DNA of 64,000 nucleotides. Origin: Phyto melanocephala. Taxonomy: Eukaryota; Arthropoda; Insecta; Diptera; Rhinophoridae. Within the stretch, counting starts at the first letter, position 1; every line of letters starts with the position of its first letter. This document shows positions 22,201 to 32,664 of this stretch, one piece after another. Both the position numbers and the translations under genes were made by a program. The stretch is taken from assembly GCA_941918925.1 (NCBI GenBank), contig OW799237.1, forward strand, positions 71,417,626-71,481,625, in the 5' to 3' direction. Below the pieces are notes generated by a model. It was not told the origin of the DNA. It did no database searches and was given only the letters and a program-made list of their open reading frames with translations.

Positions 22201-22408
22201 TAGCACTAGGCATTAGGATAACTCGCGTTCCTGCTTTTATAATTTGGGTAGGCGAAAAGTGATTCATGCACACGAATGCGTTAATTTTGAATTCTATTCC
22301 ACAAATCTCACTCCACTTTTGTCTCGTGCGCTCGTCCTTTGGAACACTAAAATATGTGGTATTTCCACCAACATCTTTTCTTTTTTTGCATATACTGCAG
22401 CTACGCAT
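19236..22408 (-). pseudogene. P-element transposase gene, eight exons, one apparent frameshift
   Basis: The minus-strand exons are 22408-22164, 22083-21963, 21889-21705, 21622-20956, 20775-20545, 20454-20270, 20210-19904 and 19846-19236. They are joined by short GT-AG introns whose phases agree and would encode about 850 residues. Exon 1 is a THAP zinc finger (CSICKKRKD, TYFSVPKDERTRQKWSEICG, CMNHFSPTQI). Exon 4 starts with a leucine-zipper-like coiled coil and continues with FTEGQIRKMMS, GPRAYNHMYKQGFPLPHINT and LAFDEMKV (catalytic Asp), then VVDVVCDMGPTNRKLW (catalytic Asp). Exon 7 has NQDLLEHFFGAIRSKGG (catalytic Glu region). Near 21270-21277 the frame changes by one base between EFMRQA and the LYVHEDKLCVLAF segment, so this copy looks inactive unless that is a sequencing error. 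No other stop was seen in the exons. It acts in the nucleus as a GTP-dependent transposase in known P elements. Confidence 0.85.
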
Positions 22409-22735
22409 TTTTTAATTTTATTATATACAAATTAATAAAAGAAAAACACAATTTTTTTTTATTTTAAAAAAAATCTTATATCACAAATTTTTGTTTAATG
22501 TTGAAATTCTTTATATTTTCACTTATGTTCACTAATAATAACCAGTTTTAACGAATTTTTTAAATATTTAAACAATTTTTACAAATTTTCACAAACAAAT
22601 TATTTAAAATTCAATTTAAATTAACTGACAACAAACAAAAACGTAAACAAAAATTGACATTGTGCCGGCCAAAATAAAACGAGCAAAAAACAATCAGCTG
22701 GGCTTATAACATCACCTGATATTCAATTCGCCTTG

Positions 22736-22743
22736 GCTACAAT
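22736..22743 (+). repeat. 8-base target duplication GCTACAAT, right copy
   Basis: GCTACAAT directly follows the right end CAATTCGCCTTG of the P element and equals the octamer before the left end. Confidence 0.75.
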
Positions 22744-22825
22744 CATAAATTATTAAATGTATGGCAGCCCTTCTTACGAATTAAGGGGTCAAAAAGAATT
22801 AGTTAATTTAACTGAAAAAGTCGCT

Positions 22826-22930
22826 TTCAGCGTGTTTACATGAAGGGACATGTCCCCTGCGACACGAGTTTGTTAGTAAGGGGTTCGGCGTTGAGTACGG
22901 GGTAGCAATTGTCGCACGTTTTGTGAATTT
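22826..22930. repeat. PIF/Harbinger-associated end repeat, second copy
   Basis: It shares about 90 bases with 6778-6868 (for example CCCCTGCGACACGA and GGCGTTGAGTACGGGGTA) and lies before the HARBI-like remnant at 23010-24030. Confidence 0.5.
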
Positions 22931-23009
22931 GAGGGGACGAATTTGTTATTTCTCTTTTACATTTTTCGTTTTCTTTTATTCTTGTTATGTTATGTATGAC
23001 TGGTGTTGC

Positions 23010-23077
23010 CAGTCTGATATTTTATGGAATTTACAAAAAAAAAGATGAAATATCCAATGAAAGCTCATTCATCCATT

Positions 23078-23114
<37 letters not shown>

Positions 23115-24030
23115 TTATCTATCTATATATATAAAAGTGAAACTCTGTGTGTGTGTGTGTGTTAGTTATAGACTCAGCAACTGTAAAACCGATCGGACTC
23201 AAATTTTGGCAAGTTGTTGTACTCATACCAGGGAGTGTTTATGGGTGGAAAAAAATGGGCGGGGCACGCCCATAAAAATTAGTTATCATTCTTAGCTACT
23301 TCCACTTGACCGATTTTTCTGAAATTTTGCACACATATTGAACTCTCATGACTATATAATTTCGTGATTAAAAAAGTGGGCGGGGCCACGTGCATAAAAA
23401 GATTATAATTTTGAGCTACTTCCATTGGACCGATTTTTCTAAAACTTTGCGCACACATTGAGCTGCCATGACTATATAGTTTCGTGACTAGAAAAGTGAG
23501 CAGTGCCACGCCCACTAAAAAAAGTTATAATTTTTAGCGTTGCACTTGATATTCAATACAAATTCAGAATGCATTTTTATTAATTAAGGGGCGTAGCAAC
23601 GCGCGCCGGGCTTTTCTAGTTAGAAATAAATATAAGCATTGTAACTCTTAATCTAACCTCCATGGTCTTACCCACTCCTTTCATATTCTTTTATTCGGTA
23701 AACTATTTGCATTTTTATAGCATTCTAAATTCAAAATTATTTCTATATTTTCAGCACCATCTAGATCAAACGCTTCAACAGCCAGTTAGTTCAGTTAGGT
23801 CAACAAGTTTGTTAGAAATACTTGAACGTTTTTATAGTTTCAATGTAAATTCTTATTCATAGCTGTTATTTTTTATATGTTCAATATTTTTTCTATGTTT
23901 GCCAGTTTGTGTAAAATTATCAAGACGAAAAGATATTAATATTTATTATAAATAAAATAATATCTCTTTGCTTATTTTCAAATTTCTTCAATAATTTCTT
24001 CTTTACAAAGATCAGTCATTATGTTTCTTG
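23010..24030 (-). pseudogene. HARBI1-like N-terminal fragment, interrupted
   Basis: The parts 23036-23069 and 23660-24030 match 16775-16950 piece by piece, including 'agatgaaatatccaat', 'aaagctcatt', 'cttacccactcctttc', 'ttcagcaccatctaga' and 'cgcttcaacagccagtt'. The uninterrupted relative shows that 23070-23659 is an insertion containing the family C element. The stretch 23806-23985 is a further insertion or an intron absent from the other copy. It is non-coding as it stands. Confidence 0.55.
23073..23619 (+). mobile_element. Helitron-like family C copy with (TATC)n
   Basis: A (TATC)n microsatellite (about 23080-23124) leads into 'tatatatataaaagtgaaac', 'tctgtgtgtgtgtg' and 'aaccgatcggactcaaattt'. 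These are the 5' block shared with 57969-58711. Two to three 'gtgggcgg..ccacgccca' units follow and the end GCGCGCCGGGCTTTTCTAG. It is non-coding and inserted in the HARBI fragment. Confidence 0.7.
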
Positions 24031-24074
24031 AAATTAATTTAAACAATTAAACAATTAAAACAATCATCTGGTGC

Positions 24075-24196
24075 TCAATTCTCGTTCTGTGAAACTGTGA
24101 AAAGAAACAGTTTTTGTATAGCAAAAGGTATGGTGGCACCATATGATATTACACACAAAAACTTTTCATTTCATAGTTTCATAGAACGAGAATTGA
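24075..24196. mobile_element. 122-base palindromic MITE
   Basis: TCAATTCTCGTTCTGTGAAA at the left is mirrored by TTTCATAGAACGAGAATTGA at the right. The inverted ends are about 28 bases with few mismatches, and the centre is about 60 bases. The region 24197-24493 after it shows no gene. Confidence 0.6.
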
Positions 24197-24493
24197 TACC
24201 CTGTTCTTATCGCTATCTAACTGGTAACTAGTAAAAGCAAAAGGGTTGCTGTTAGTAAATTTCGATCTAACTCGTTGTGGTAAGATAATATGAAGAAAGG
24301 AAACACATTAGTTACCGAATTGAATAAGCTTTAAAACCTGGGAGTTAAATAGATGATATTTACAACTAACACGTAATCACCTATCAAAGAGTGCTGATGA
24401 TGAAATCGTAGCTGATTTCGAAAACGCATTCCACTCGGCTAGTGTCGGTAAAAACATGCTTTTTCAGATTATTCTTTCATTATAACATTATTA

Positions 24494-24596
24494 AACAAGT
24501 AAGAGCGCTATATTCGGCCGTGCCGAATCTTATATACCCTTCACAACGTGTAGTCATGCAATAACAGTTGTTTGTATCACCATTCATCTAATATGA
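24494..24596 (+). mobile_element. family B element, segment 1 of a copy split by two insertions
   Basis: It begins with AACAAGTAAGAGCGCTATAT and the hairpin ATTCGGCCGTGCCGAAT, then 'cttatatacccttcacaacg'. The copy is interrupted at ATGA by the LTR element 24597-31173, continues at 31174-31770, and is interrupted again at AAGG by the gypsy element. Its last bases are at 44674-44700. Confidence 0.8.
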
Positions 24597-26689
24597 TGTT
24601 GCGAGTGATATTTGCCACATACCCGAACGTCTTTGGCCGGTAAATTATTTTTTTTGTTGTGTCTGTTGTTTTTGTCATCAAAACAGTGTTCCGTTTTATA
24701 TATATTTACTTGCAGCTTTGTTTTTTTGTTATATGTCGTCCAAATTGTATATTTCACCTGTAAATAAAATTAAAATAGAGAAATAATATTTTTATTTGTA
24801 AATACATATTTTGTTTTGTTTACCTTGTCAACGTGAATGTATGTATGTATGCGTTTTGTACTAAATGTACAAAAAGTTTAATGTGTTTAGTTGGTTTAGT
24901 CAGTGTTGTATTTCCATTATATATTACTACAGTGGGTAGTAAAGCCAATTTATGAATGAAAATACAAGTATATGTTATAGGACTAAATAAGGGAAAGAGA
25001 GAAATATATTTATGCTAAATATATATATAACAGGGAAAGTGCAACGGATTATTCCAATTTATGTCTATGAAACCGCTAGAATATTGGTAAATAGGACAGG
25101 AATTTGGATACAGAAATTATTAGCGAAAAGTCTTTTAGATGATATAATTTATTTTTGTGCGGTTTGGGAATAAATTGTTAAATATGTTTTATTAATAGAA
25201 AAGAGAAAAGGAGGAAATGTAGTGAAAGCGAAGTAAAATAAAGGAAAATATATTATGTGATTGCGTAAGTTAATGCCAGTAGTGTATAGTGTTGATGGAA
25301 AATTGAAACATTTGTTTTTGTTTGCTTCATAGCTGGCTATTTCGCAAGAGAATTTGGTATTTTATCCTGAAACCGCGCAGATCGAAAGTAGCCAGGTAAT
25401 CTTATTATATATGTATTAAGAATACAATTCTAAGGAGTATATCCTAAAATGTGGCCCAAATAGAGGAATAAATAATAATAACCAATCTGTTGGTGGCACA
25501 AGAAACCTTTAGGGTCTTGGCAAGGGCAAATACCGTGAGGAAAATACGATATAACGTATAACAGGGAAAGAATGAATGACGAAGGCAGTGTAATTCTTTT
25601 TTGTTAGTAATTAGCTTAATTGTTATAAGCAAGGCAAAATTTTTGAAATAATTGTAATTTTTTTATATTTGTGTAGAAGGTATATTTATTTATTTATTAA
25701 TTCAAATAGTATTTTTATATAAAACGTTAAGGAAAATGATAAATTAGTGTCAAGGGTAATTGTGACTGGTGTAAAAAGAAAATTATAAGTGTAATGTTAA
25801 ATGTTAGTGTTCGTGTGTTTGTTCCTCAGTCTTGCTTTATTTAGTTATACCTGACCCTCGGTAGCCGTCCGAATCTAGATATAAAAGGAAAAATTTACGA
25901 AAGTAGGAAAGTGAATAAATATTCAATTAACTAGAGCGCAAGTTGACGCGTTAAAGTAAAGTTATAGGTCTCTTTAATGACAGACATGGCAAATGACCCA
26001 ATTTAGAGAGCTCTTTAAGTTGTAGGAAAAATATTAAAACTATTAAAGCGGATAATGAAGATATGTAAATTGAAACTTGGGCTTTGGAAAAGATTAGAAT
26101 AAATAAGAGAAATAAAACGGCTATATTTGTATTTAAAGTGACGGAATTTGTATAAGTTTTGTTTATATGAAAATTGTTATGTTAAATGTATATATTTGTA
26201 AATATTATTTTTATTATTATTATAATTATTATTTTTAAATTAATTTGTTTTATCAATTTTATTATCTTTATTATTGTTGTTATTTTTATTATTATTTTCA
26301 TATTTATTATTATTATTGGTTTTTTTTTTTTTTGTATATTTTTTAATAAATTTTGTATTGAATATTAATTTTTGTAGTTGGTAAACTGAAGGAATGATGG
26401 ATGGGTAAGTGGTAAGGATGAGGTCATATGAGTTTGTGGGTCGCAGAGGATTTCTACAGCGGATGCTGCTGCGACATGGTTGGGTGGGCAAAACGGGAGT
26501 AAACACCTGACTCTCGTGAATTCTTCTTGTGGTGGAGTTTGTCGTAGTATTTGATGTAGTAGTTTTTGTTGTAATTTTCAGTTTGTTTTATGAGCGGATG
26601 CGTGGCCAGTGAGAGGGTTGGAACCTGCCTGAGCTATCGCCACGAACAAGCTAGTCGGAAACCTCACTGGGCCAAAACGGTTCGTAACA
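24597..26689 (+). repeat. 5' LTR of the non-coding LTR element
   Basis: The 2093-base LTR has inverted ends TGTTGCGA...TCGTAACA. It contains a long (TTA)n-like tract near 26205-26330 that produces spurious open frames. Differences from the 3' LTR visible by eye: about five (for example near 26003, 26023 and 26409). Confidence 0.85.
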
Positions 26690-26693
26690 TAAA

Positions 26694-26703
26694 TGGCGCC
26701 CAA
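26694..26703 (+). other. primer-binding site (tRNA-Lys type, short match)
   Basis: TGGCGCCCAA lies four bases after the LTR end. It is complementary to the 3' terminus of tRNA-Lys (TTGGGCGCCA), after which the match stops (ATTGAATG). Confidence 0.65.
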
Positions 26704-28951
26704 ATTGAATGAGGCAGCTAGAGATGTTTTCTAATTTCTTGGAATGTGTCCTAGTCTGCATACGTGGTACATGTAGAAACACCTACACATGTGACAATAG
26801 CCAAATAGTTGTTTGTTCAATAGCCCATCTTATTGACCATAAAACATGTTGCGAGAGTTGGTTTACATATCCGCTGTAGGACGATATGCAGGGTGTATGT
26901 AAACGGAATTCTGGAACATGATGAGTGGTAAATTTGTACTTATAGGATAACGAAACGATAGCTTGTGAGTGACATGTTTAGTCCCCAAATGTATTGTTTG
27001 TATCCTTATTTTGCGTTGTAAATTTGAAGTAGTTTTTTTTTCAATCATTATTTTGTGGTACATGTATTTAACATCTGATATCCTGTCCTATCATGTGTAT
27101 AGTGAAGTGTGTTGTGTCAGTGTTATATGCGTGTATCCTGTAGTGATTTTGTAGATTTCATTTTTGTTAAGTTAGCTTTCTGTTTTGAGTGTTGAATAAC
27201 AACTGATAGCCTGTCATGATCGTTTCGAGAAGTGTGTAGTATCAGTGTTAGATGTACTCTTACTGTAGTTAACTTCGTTAGATTTGTGAGTAAATTTGTT
27301 TGTACACCACATGAAGAATTCTTATTATATTTTGCTGAATCGCGGTGACCATCTTATCCTTCCATCATTACCTAAATAGGAAGGCAAAGAAAAATTAAGT
27401 TATAGTGATAGTAGTTAAATTTTTTTTTATATTTATATTTAAATTTTTAATTTATATGTATTTGTTTTAATTAAAATTAACATTATTATCATTTAATTAT
27501 TATTCAAGTTTATAAATTAAGTTATTTTTTTAATTATGTTTAAGTGCATGTTTTATTTTTTTTTCCTTCACAAATGAAAATTTTTTAGTTTGCATGCATA
27601 ATTTTTAAGTGCGTACTGTATTAAGATTTGCATGAAAGTTATTTGTTCGTTTTATGGGTAGACAAATCGTTTTTTTTTAGTATTTTCAAACTATTTATTA
27701 ATCTATTTATATATTTTATTGATTTTAGTAATTATTATGTTAGCAATAATTTAGTGTTTAAGTTTGTTATTTTTTTTATGTAGCGTTTATTTTTTTTTGT
27801 CTATTTTATAATGTAAATATTATTTGTTAAGTATTTTATTTATTTATTTATTTTTTTTATTTAAATTATTGTATATATATATTGGTTTCTTAGTTATAAG
27901 CTTAATGATATTGGTATTTCGTTTCATTGCATGTAATTTATTTGTTTTATATTTATGTCTATATATATGTATGTTTATATTTATTTATCTATTAATATAT
28001 TTTATTTATTTTATAGTTATTTATACACATATTTATTTAGTCAAATTAGTAGTTTTATGTTTTATTTATATTAATATTTTTATAATTATTATTGATTTGA
28101 AAATTTATTAGTTTAGGAATATGAATAAATATTAGTAAAATATAATTTTAAGTATCTTATTTTCTTTATTTTTATTTTTTTTTAATTATGGAATAAAGAT
28201 TTTACTCTTTTAAAATTCTGTGATAAATTAGTTTAATAAATTAGTGCAATATAGATTAAGTAATTTTTAATTATATAGCCACCTGTGATATAGATTTTAG
28301 TGATGTGATGTCCAAGACAGTAGTGTTGTTGTTGTTGTTGTTTTTTTTGGTAATAGAAGGGTAAATTAGTGCAATAATAGAGTAGTTTTTTTTGTGTGTC
28401 AGTCCGTAAAAGAATGTTCTACGTGTGCATGGCTACTAAAAAAAAAATAAAATATCACAAAGTAAAAATTGTTTTTATGAATTTATAAAAAAATACTTCC
28501 CGTAGATAGTGTACATTAATGGCGAATAGTACGTAGTATTTCCCGCCTCAGAACTTTTTATTACCAAAAAGTTTTCCGAGGTTAATGGCAATTATTGAAT
28601 GTTGACTTCCAAAGGAAATGTTAAAAGTGAGGTTTTACCCAAAATAATAATTATTTTGCTGATTTTGTTTCGTTTTCTTTGCCTCTAAGGGGGCTATCGT
28701 GTAATCGTTAAGCACTTTTGTGCGCTACTGCTCCAAGTGCAGTAATGCGAAATATAATTTTGAAGGGTTTGCCTCTACAACTTCTTTTCCTTGTAAAGGA
28801 AATTGGAAGAGTGACTTCATTCAATAATATCCACATGTGATACGTCCTGGGCCGAATGTACGGTGGACAAATTTGTATGTGACCACCTGTAATGAGTCCT
28901 GATATGGTGAGATAAAATTAATGGGAAAATTAAAAACTTACTTTGTTATAT
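26704..28951 (+). other. internal region of the non-coding LTR element, no gene seen
   Basis: The region consists of AT-rich stretches, homopolymer runs and a (GTT)n tract near 28323-28341. All open frames are below 100 codons, low in complexity and without a family motif. No polypurine tract could be assigned with confidence before the 3' LTR. Confidence 0.6.
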
Positions 28952-29018
28952 GCCCGGCTGGTTCAGTCTATAGAGTATGAAACTCTTTGTCAGGGTGTGG
29001 GAGTTCCCCACGTTGGGC
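28952..29018 (+). tRNA. degenerate tRNA-Lys-like sequence (pseudo-tRNA)
   Basis: The 67 bases start GCCCGGCTGGTTCAGTC and end CCCCACGTTGGGC. The acceptor strands GCCCGGC and GTTGGGC pair over seven positions with two G-U pairs, exactly as in insect tRNA-Lys(CUU), and ACTCTT corresponds to the anticodon loop. The anticodon stem and the T-arm are short by a few bases and the B box is broken, so it is not a functional tRNA. It sits 63 bases before the 3' LTR of an element that uses tRNA-Lys as primer. Confidence 0.6.
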
Positions 29019-29081
29019 TCTTTAGTCCAAGAACAACCCGCACACCGTTCCCTCTGGCTGACACCAGTGAAACCGGAGTTT

Positions 29082-31173
29082 TGTTGCGAGTGATATTTGC
29101 CACATACCCGAACGTCTTTGGCCGGTAAATTATTTTTTTTGTTGTGTCTGTTGTTTTTGTCATCAAAACAGTGTTCCGTTTTATATATATTTACTTGCAG
29201 CTTTGTTTTTTTGTTATATGTCGTCCAAATTGTATATTTCACCTGTAAATAAAATTAAAATAGAGAAATAATATTTTTATTTGTAAATACATATTTTGTT
29301 TTGTTTACCTTGTCAACGTGAATGTATGTATGTATGCGTTTTGTACTAAATGTACAAAAAGTTTAATGTGTTTAGTTGGTTTAGTCAGTGTTGTATTTCC
29401 ATTATATATTACTACAGTGGGTAGTAAAGCCAATTTATGAATGAAAATACAAGTATATGTTATAGGACTAAATAAGGGAAAGAGAGAAATATATTTATGC
29501 TAAATATATATATAACAGGGAAAGTGCAACGGATTATTCCAATTTATGTCTATGAAACCGCTAGAATATTGGTAAATAGGACAGGAATTTGGATACAGAA
29601 ATTATTAGCGAAAAGTCTTTTAGATGATATAATTTATTTTTGTGCGGTTTGGGAATAAATTGTTAAATATGTTTTATTAATAGAAAAGAGAAAAGGAGGA
29701 AATGTAGTGAAAGCGAAGTAAAATAAAGGAAAATATATTATGTGATTGCGTAAGTTAATGCCAGTAGTGTATAGTGTTGATGGAAAATTGAAACATTTGT
29801 TTTTGTTTGCTTCATAGCTGGCTATTTCGCAAGAGAATTTGGTATTTTATCCTGAAACCGCGCAGATCGAAAGTAGCCAGGTAATCTTATTATATATGTA
29901 TTAAGAATACAATTCTAAGGAGTATATCCTAAAATGTGGCCCAAATAGAGGAATAAATAATAATAACCAATCTGTTGGTGGCACAAGAAACCTTTAGGGT
30001 CTTGGCAAGGGCAAATACCGTGAGGAAAATACGATATAACGTATAACAGGGAAAGAATGAATGACGAAGGCAGTGTAATTCTTTTTTGTTAGTAATTAGC
30101 TTAATTGTTATAAGCAAGGCAAAATTTTTGAAATAATTGTAATTTTTTTATATTTGTGTAGAAGGTATATTTATTTATTTATTAATTCAAATAGTATTTT
30201 TATATAAAACGTTAAGGAAAATGATAAATTAGTGTCAAGGGTAATTGTGACTGGTGTAAAAAGAAAATTATAAGTGTAATGTTAAATGTTAGTGTTCGTG
30301 TGTTTGTTCCTCAGTCTTGCTTTATTTAGTTATACCTGACCCTCGGTAGCCGTCCGAATCTAGATATAAAAGGAAAAATTTACGAAAGTAGGAAAGTGAA
30401 TAAATATTCAATTAACTAGAGCGCAAGTTGACGCGTTAAAGTAAAGTTATAGGTCTCTTTAATGACAGACATGGCAAATGACCCAATTTAAAGAGCTCTT
30501 TAAGTTGTAGAAAAAATATTAAAACTATTAAAGCGGATAATGAAGATATGTAAATTGAAACTTGGGCTTTGGAAAAGATTAGAATAAATAAGAGAAATAA
30601 AACGGCTATATTTGTATTTAAAGTGACGGAATTTGTATAAGTTTTGTTTATATGAAAATTGTTATGTTAAATGTATATATTTGTAAATATTATTTTTATT
30701 ATTATTATAATTATTATTTTTAAATTAATTTGTTTTATCAATTTTATTATCTTTATTATTGTTGTTATTTTTATTATTATTTTCATATTTATTATTATTA
30801 TTGGTTTTTTTTTTTTTGTATATTTTTTAATAAATTTTGTATTGAATATTAATTTTTGTAGTTGGTAAACTGAAGGAATGATGGATGGGTAAGTAGTAAG
30901 GATGAGGTCATATGAGTTTGTGGGTCGCAGAGGATTTCTACAGCGGATGCTGCTGCGACATGGTTGGGTGGGCAAAACGGGAGTTAACACCTGACTCTCG
31001 TGAATTCTTCTTGTGGTGGAGTTTGTCGTAGTATTTGATGTAGTAGTTTTTGTTGTAATTTTCAGTTTGTTTTATGAGCGGATGCGTGGCCAGTGAGAGG
31101 GTTGGAACCTGCCTGAGCTATCGCCACGAACAAGCTAGTCGGAAACCTCACTGGGCCAAAACGGTTCGTAACA
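29082..31173 (+). repeat. 3' LTR of the non-coding LTR element
   Basis: The 2092 bases are almost identical to 24597-26689 with the same TG...CA ends, and are followed by the target duplication ATGA. Confidence 0.85.
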
Positions 31174-31770
31174 ATGAAACACGTACATACATATAAAAAA
31201 CATACATATATTAAAACATCTCATTGCAGAATTATAAATTGAGTTTACGTATGTGTTTCCAAAAAAAAAAATAAAAAAAATGCATTAAAAACAAAAAAAA
31301 AACAATAAAAAAAATTACAAAAAAAAAATTTTTTTAAATTTTTTAAAAAATTAAAAAAAAATAATAAAAATATCAATAATATATGAAATAAAAAAAATTT
31401 TTTTTTACTCAGCTGGGATTCGATGCCATGTTTATTTTAACCAGTATTAACATATGTATGTTGTTGTTGTAATTGTGAAAAAAACGAGGTGGTCGTGGTT
31501 TTTCGCTCATATCTCAGAAAGTTATGGGGCGATTGTGATGAATTTCAATAGCGATTCATTCCCGGATATTTCCAAAAGATTGATACCATACTCAGAACTG
31601 AGGAACATATAGTTGCTTCTAAAAGTTGATTTTATACAACACACGGGCAGACGGACAGACGGTCAGGGCTTAATCGACTCCTCTATTCATAAGCTTTCAG
31701 AAAATATGTACTTTTTGGGGTCGGAAATGAATCAAAGGCTATATATACCCTTGTGCACCACAGGTGAAGG
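31174..31770 (+). mobile_element. family B element, segment 2
   Basis: This continues the copy begun at 24494. It contains an A/T-rich low-complexity core, 'cagctgggattcgatgccat', a 'gttgttgttgt' tract, 'acgaggtggtcgtgg', the block 'ggcagacggacagacgg' and 'ggggtcggaaatga', ending 'caccacaggtgaagg', where the gypsy element interrupts it. Confidence 0.75.
31767..31770 (+). repeat. target duplication AAGG of the gypsy element, left copy
   Basis: AAGG stands before the LTR start TGTAATG and is repeated at 44674-44677. Removing the element restores the family B end caggtgAAGGgtataaaa, which is seen uninterrupted near 51010-51024. Confidence 0.75.
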
Positions 31771-32664
31771 TGTAATGTGCAAGACGGAACAACAATAAAA
31801 AATTGCTGTGCTAAGGGTGTTTGGATAAGTTCTTAAGAAAGCTCGACATGAAAAATCCTAAGAACAAATCCTGCATTCGGTTTAGTCGAAAACGGACCAG
31901 GTCAATGGGAGCCTATAATAACTAGCTAGCAGTCGGTCGGGGGGGTTCGTGACCCATCTATTTTCAACTCATTTTTACATATTAAATTATTTATAAGACT
32001 CCCGTTTGTAACACTAATAAATTAACAAGCTAACTGTAGAGAATAGACATAGTATTTAAAACAAAACAAAAACAAGCCCCTACTATGCCATTATGAAAAA
32101 AACCAAACTTATTATTGATCAATTTATTATTATATATTTAAAATACGTTTTCCCAGGTGACGTGGAAAACTTGTGCCTCAAAACCCTCCCTTACCATGAT
32201 TCTATAGGCACTACATAATGTTTGGTAGAATCCCACACTTACTTTACATTACCCTAGCGCATTAGTTCATATAGAAAACGATTTATTTTTCTAGTAATTA
32301 ATTTTACTCCAATTCATTTATTTTACAAAATATCAGATTAAAACTAAAAAATATAAAATCAAAATTTTTGTCATAACTTATAGGGTTTTGCTACACAAAA
32401 AAATTCTTTAAATTTAAACCATAATAACTAACAAATTCGGAAGCTAAAAAAAAATTTTTACAATAATCTTCTATGAAATTTTCCTTAGTATATATAAGCT
32501 TTTGTCTTTCCTTTTGAATGCATATGAATAAAAATTTTAAATTGTTACAAAAAAACTAATTCATTAAAACGGTTACGGTTTCGTTTACAAATTAATAATT
32601 ACGTTTGAGTAAAACTTTAAGCAAACATGTTTTCAGTGTTGTAATAAAAGGTATTAAAAAAAAC

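Larger units (their letters stand above)
17013..22735 (-). mobile_element. P element (P/THAP superfamily)
   Basis: The left end CAAGGCGAATTCATACAGGT and the right end, reverse-complemented, CAAGGCGAATTGAATATCAG can be aligned over about 45 bases, ending in AGCCCAGCTGATTGT on both sides. The element is flanked by the octamer GCTACAAT. The transposase gene (19236-22408) is on the minus strand and about 330 bases separate its start from the right end. The 1.8 kb between the stop codon and the left end is long for a P element. It contains an inserted MITE (18152-18400) and extra end-like sequences around 17080-17512, including a third GCTACAAT at 17391-17398 directly before another CAAGGCGAATTC. 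An alternative reading places the left boundary at 17399. Confidence 0.8.
24597..31173 (+). mobile_element. non-coding LTR retrotransposon (LARD-like), complete with target duplication
   Basis: Two almost identical LTRs (24597-26689 and 29082-31173) start TGTTGCGAG and end TTCGTAACA. They enclose 2.39 kb and are flanked by the 4-base duplication ATGA (24593-24596 and 31174-31177). Directly after the left LTR, TGGCGCCCAA (26694-26703) matches the 3' end of tRNA-Lys, fixing the + orientation. The internal region 26704-29081 shows no gag or pol motif in any frame, only AT-rich and low-complexity sequence plus a tRNA-Lys-like segment at 28952-29018. The element must have moved with proteins from an autonomous relative. 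The few differences between the LTRs indicate a recent insertion. Confidence 0.85.

Noticed and set aside
22987..23295. 102-codon frame across the (TATC)n tract
   Set aside because: It is produced by the microsatellite (YLSI repeats) and the Helitron-like repeat.
25444..25632. 62-codon frame repeated at 29929-30117
   Set aside because: It is present twice only because it lies in the paired LTRs, and has no motif or composition of a real protein.
26186..26506. Open frames in the LTRs made of Ile/Phe/Asn repeats (also 30667-30990)
   Set aside because: They are translations of a TTA/TAA low-complexity tract.
28952..29018. Functional tRNA-Lys gene
   Set aside because: The anticodon arm and T-arm are shortened and the B box is broken, so only a pseudo-tRNA is supported.
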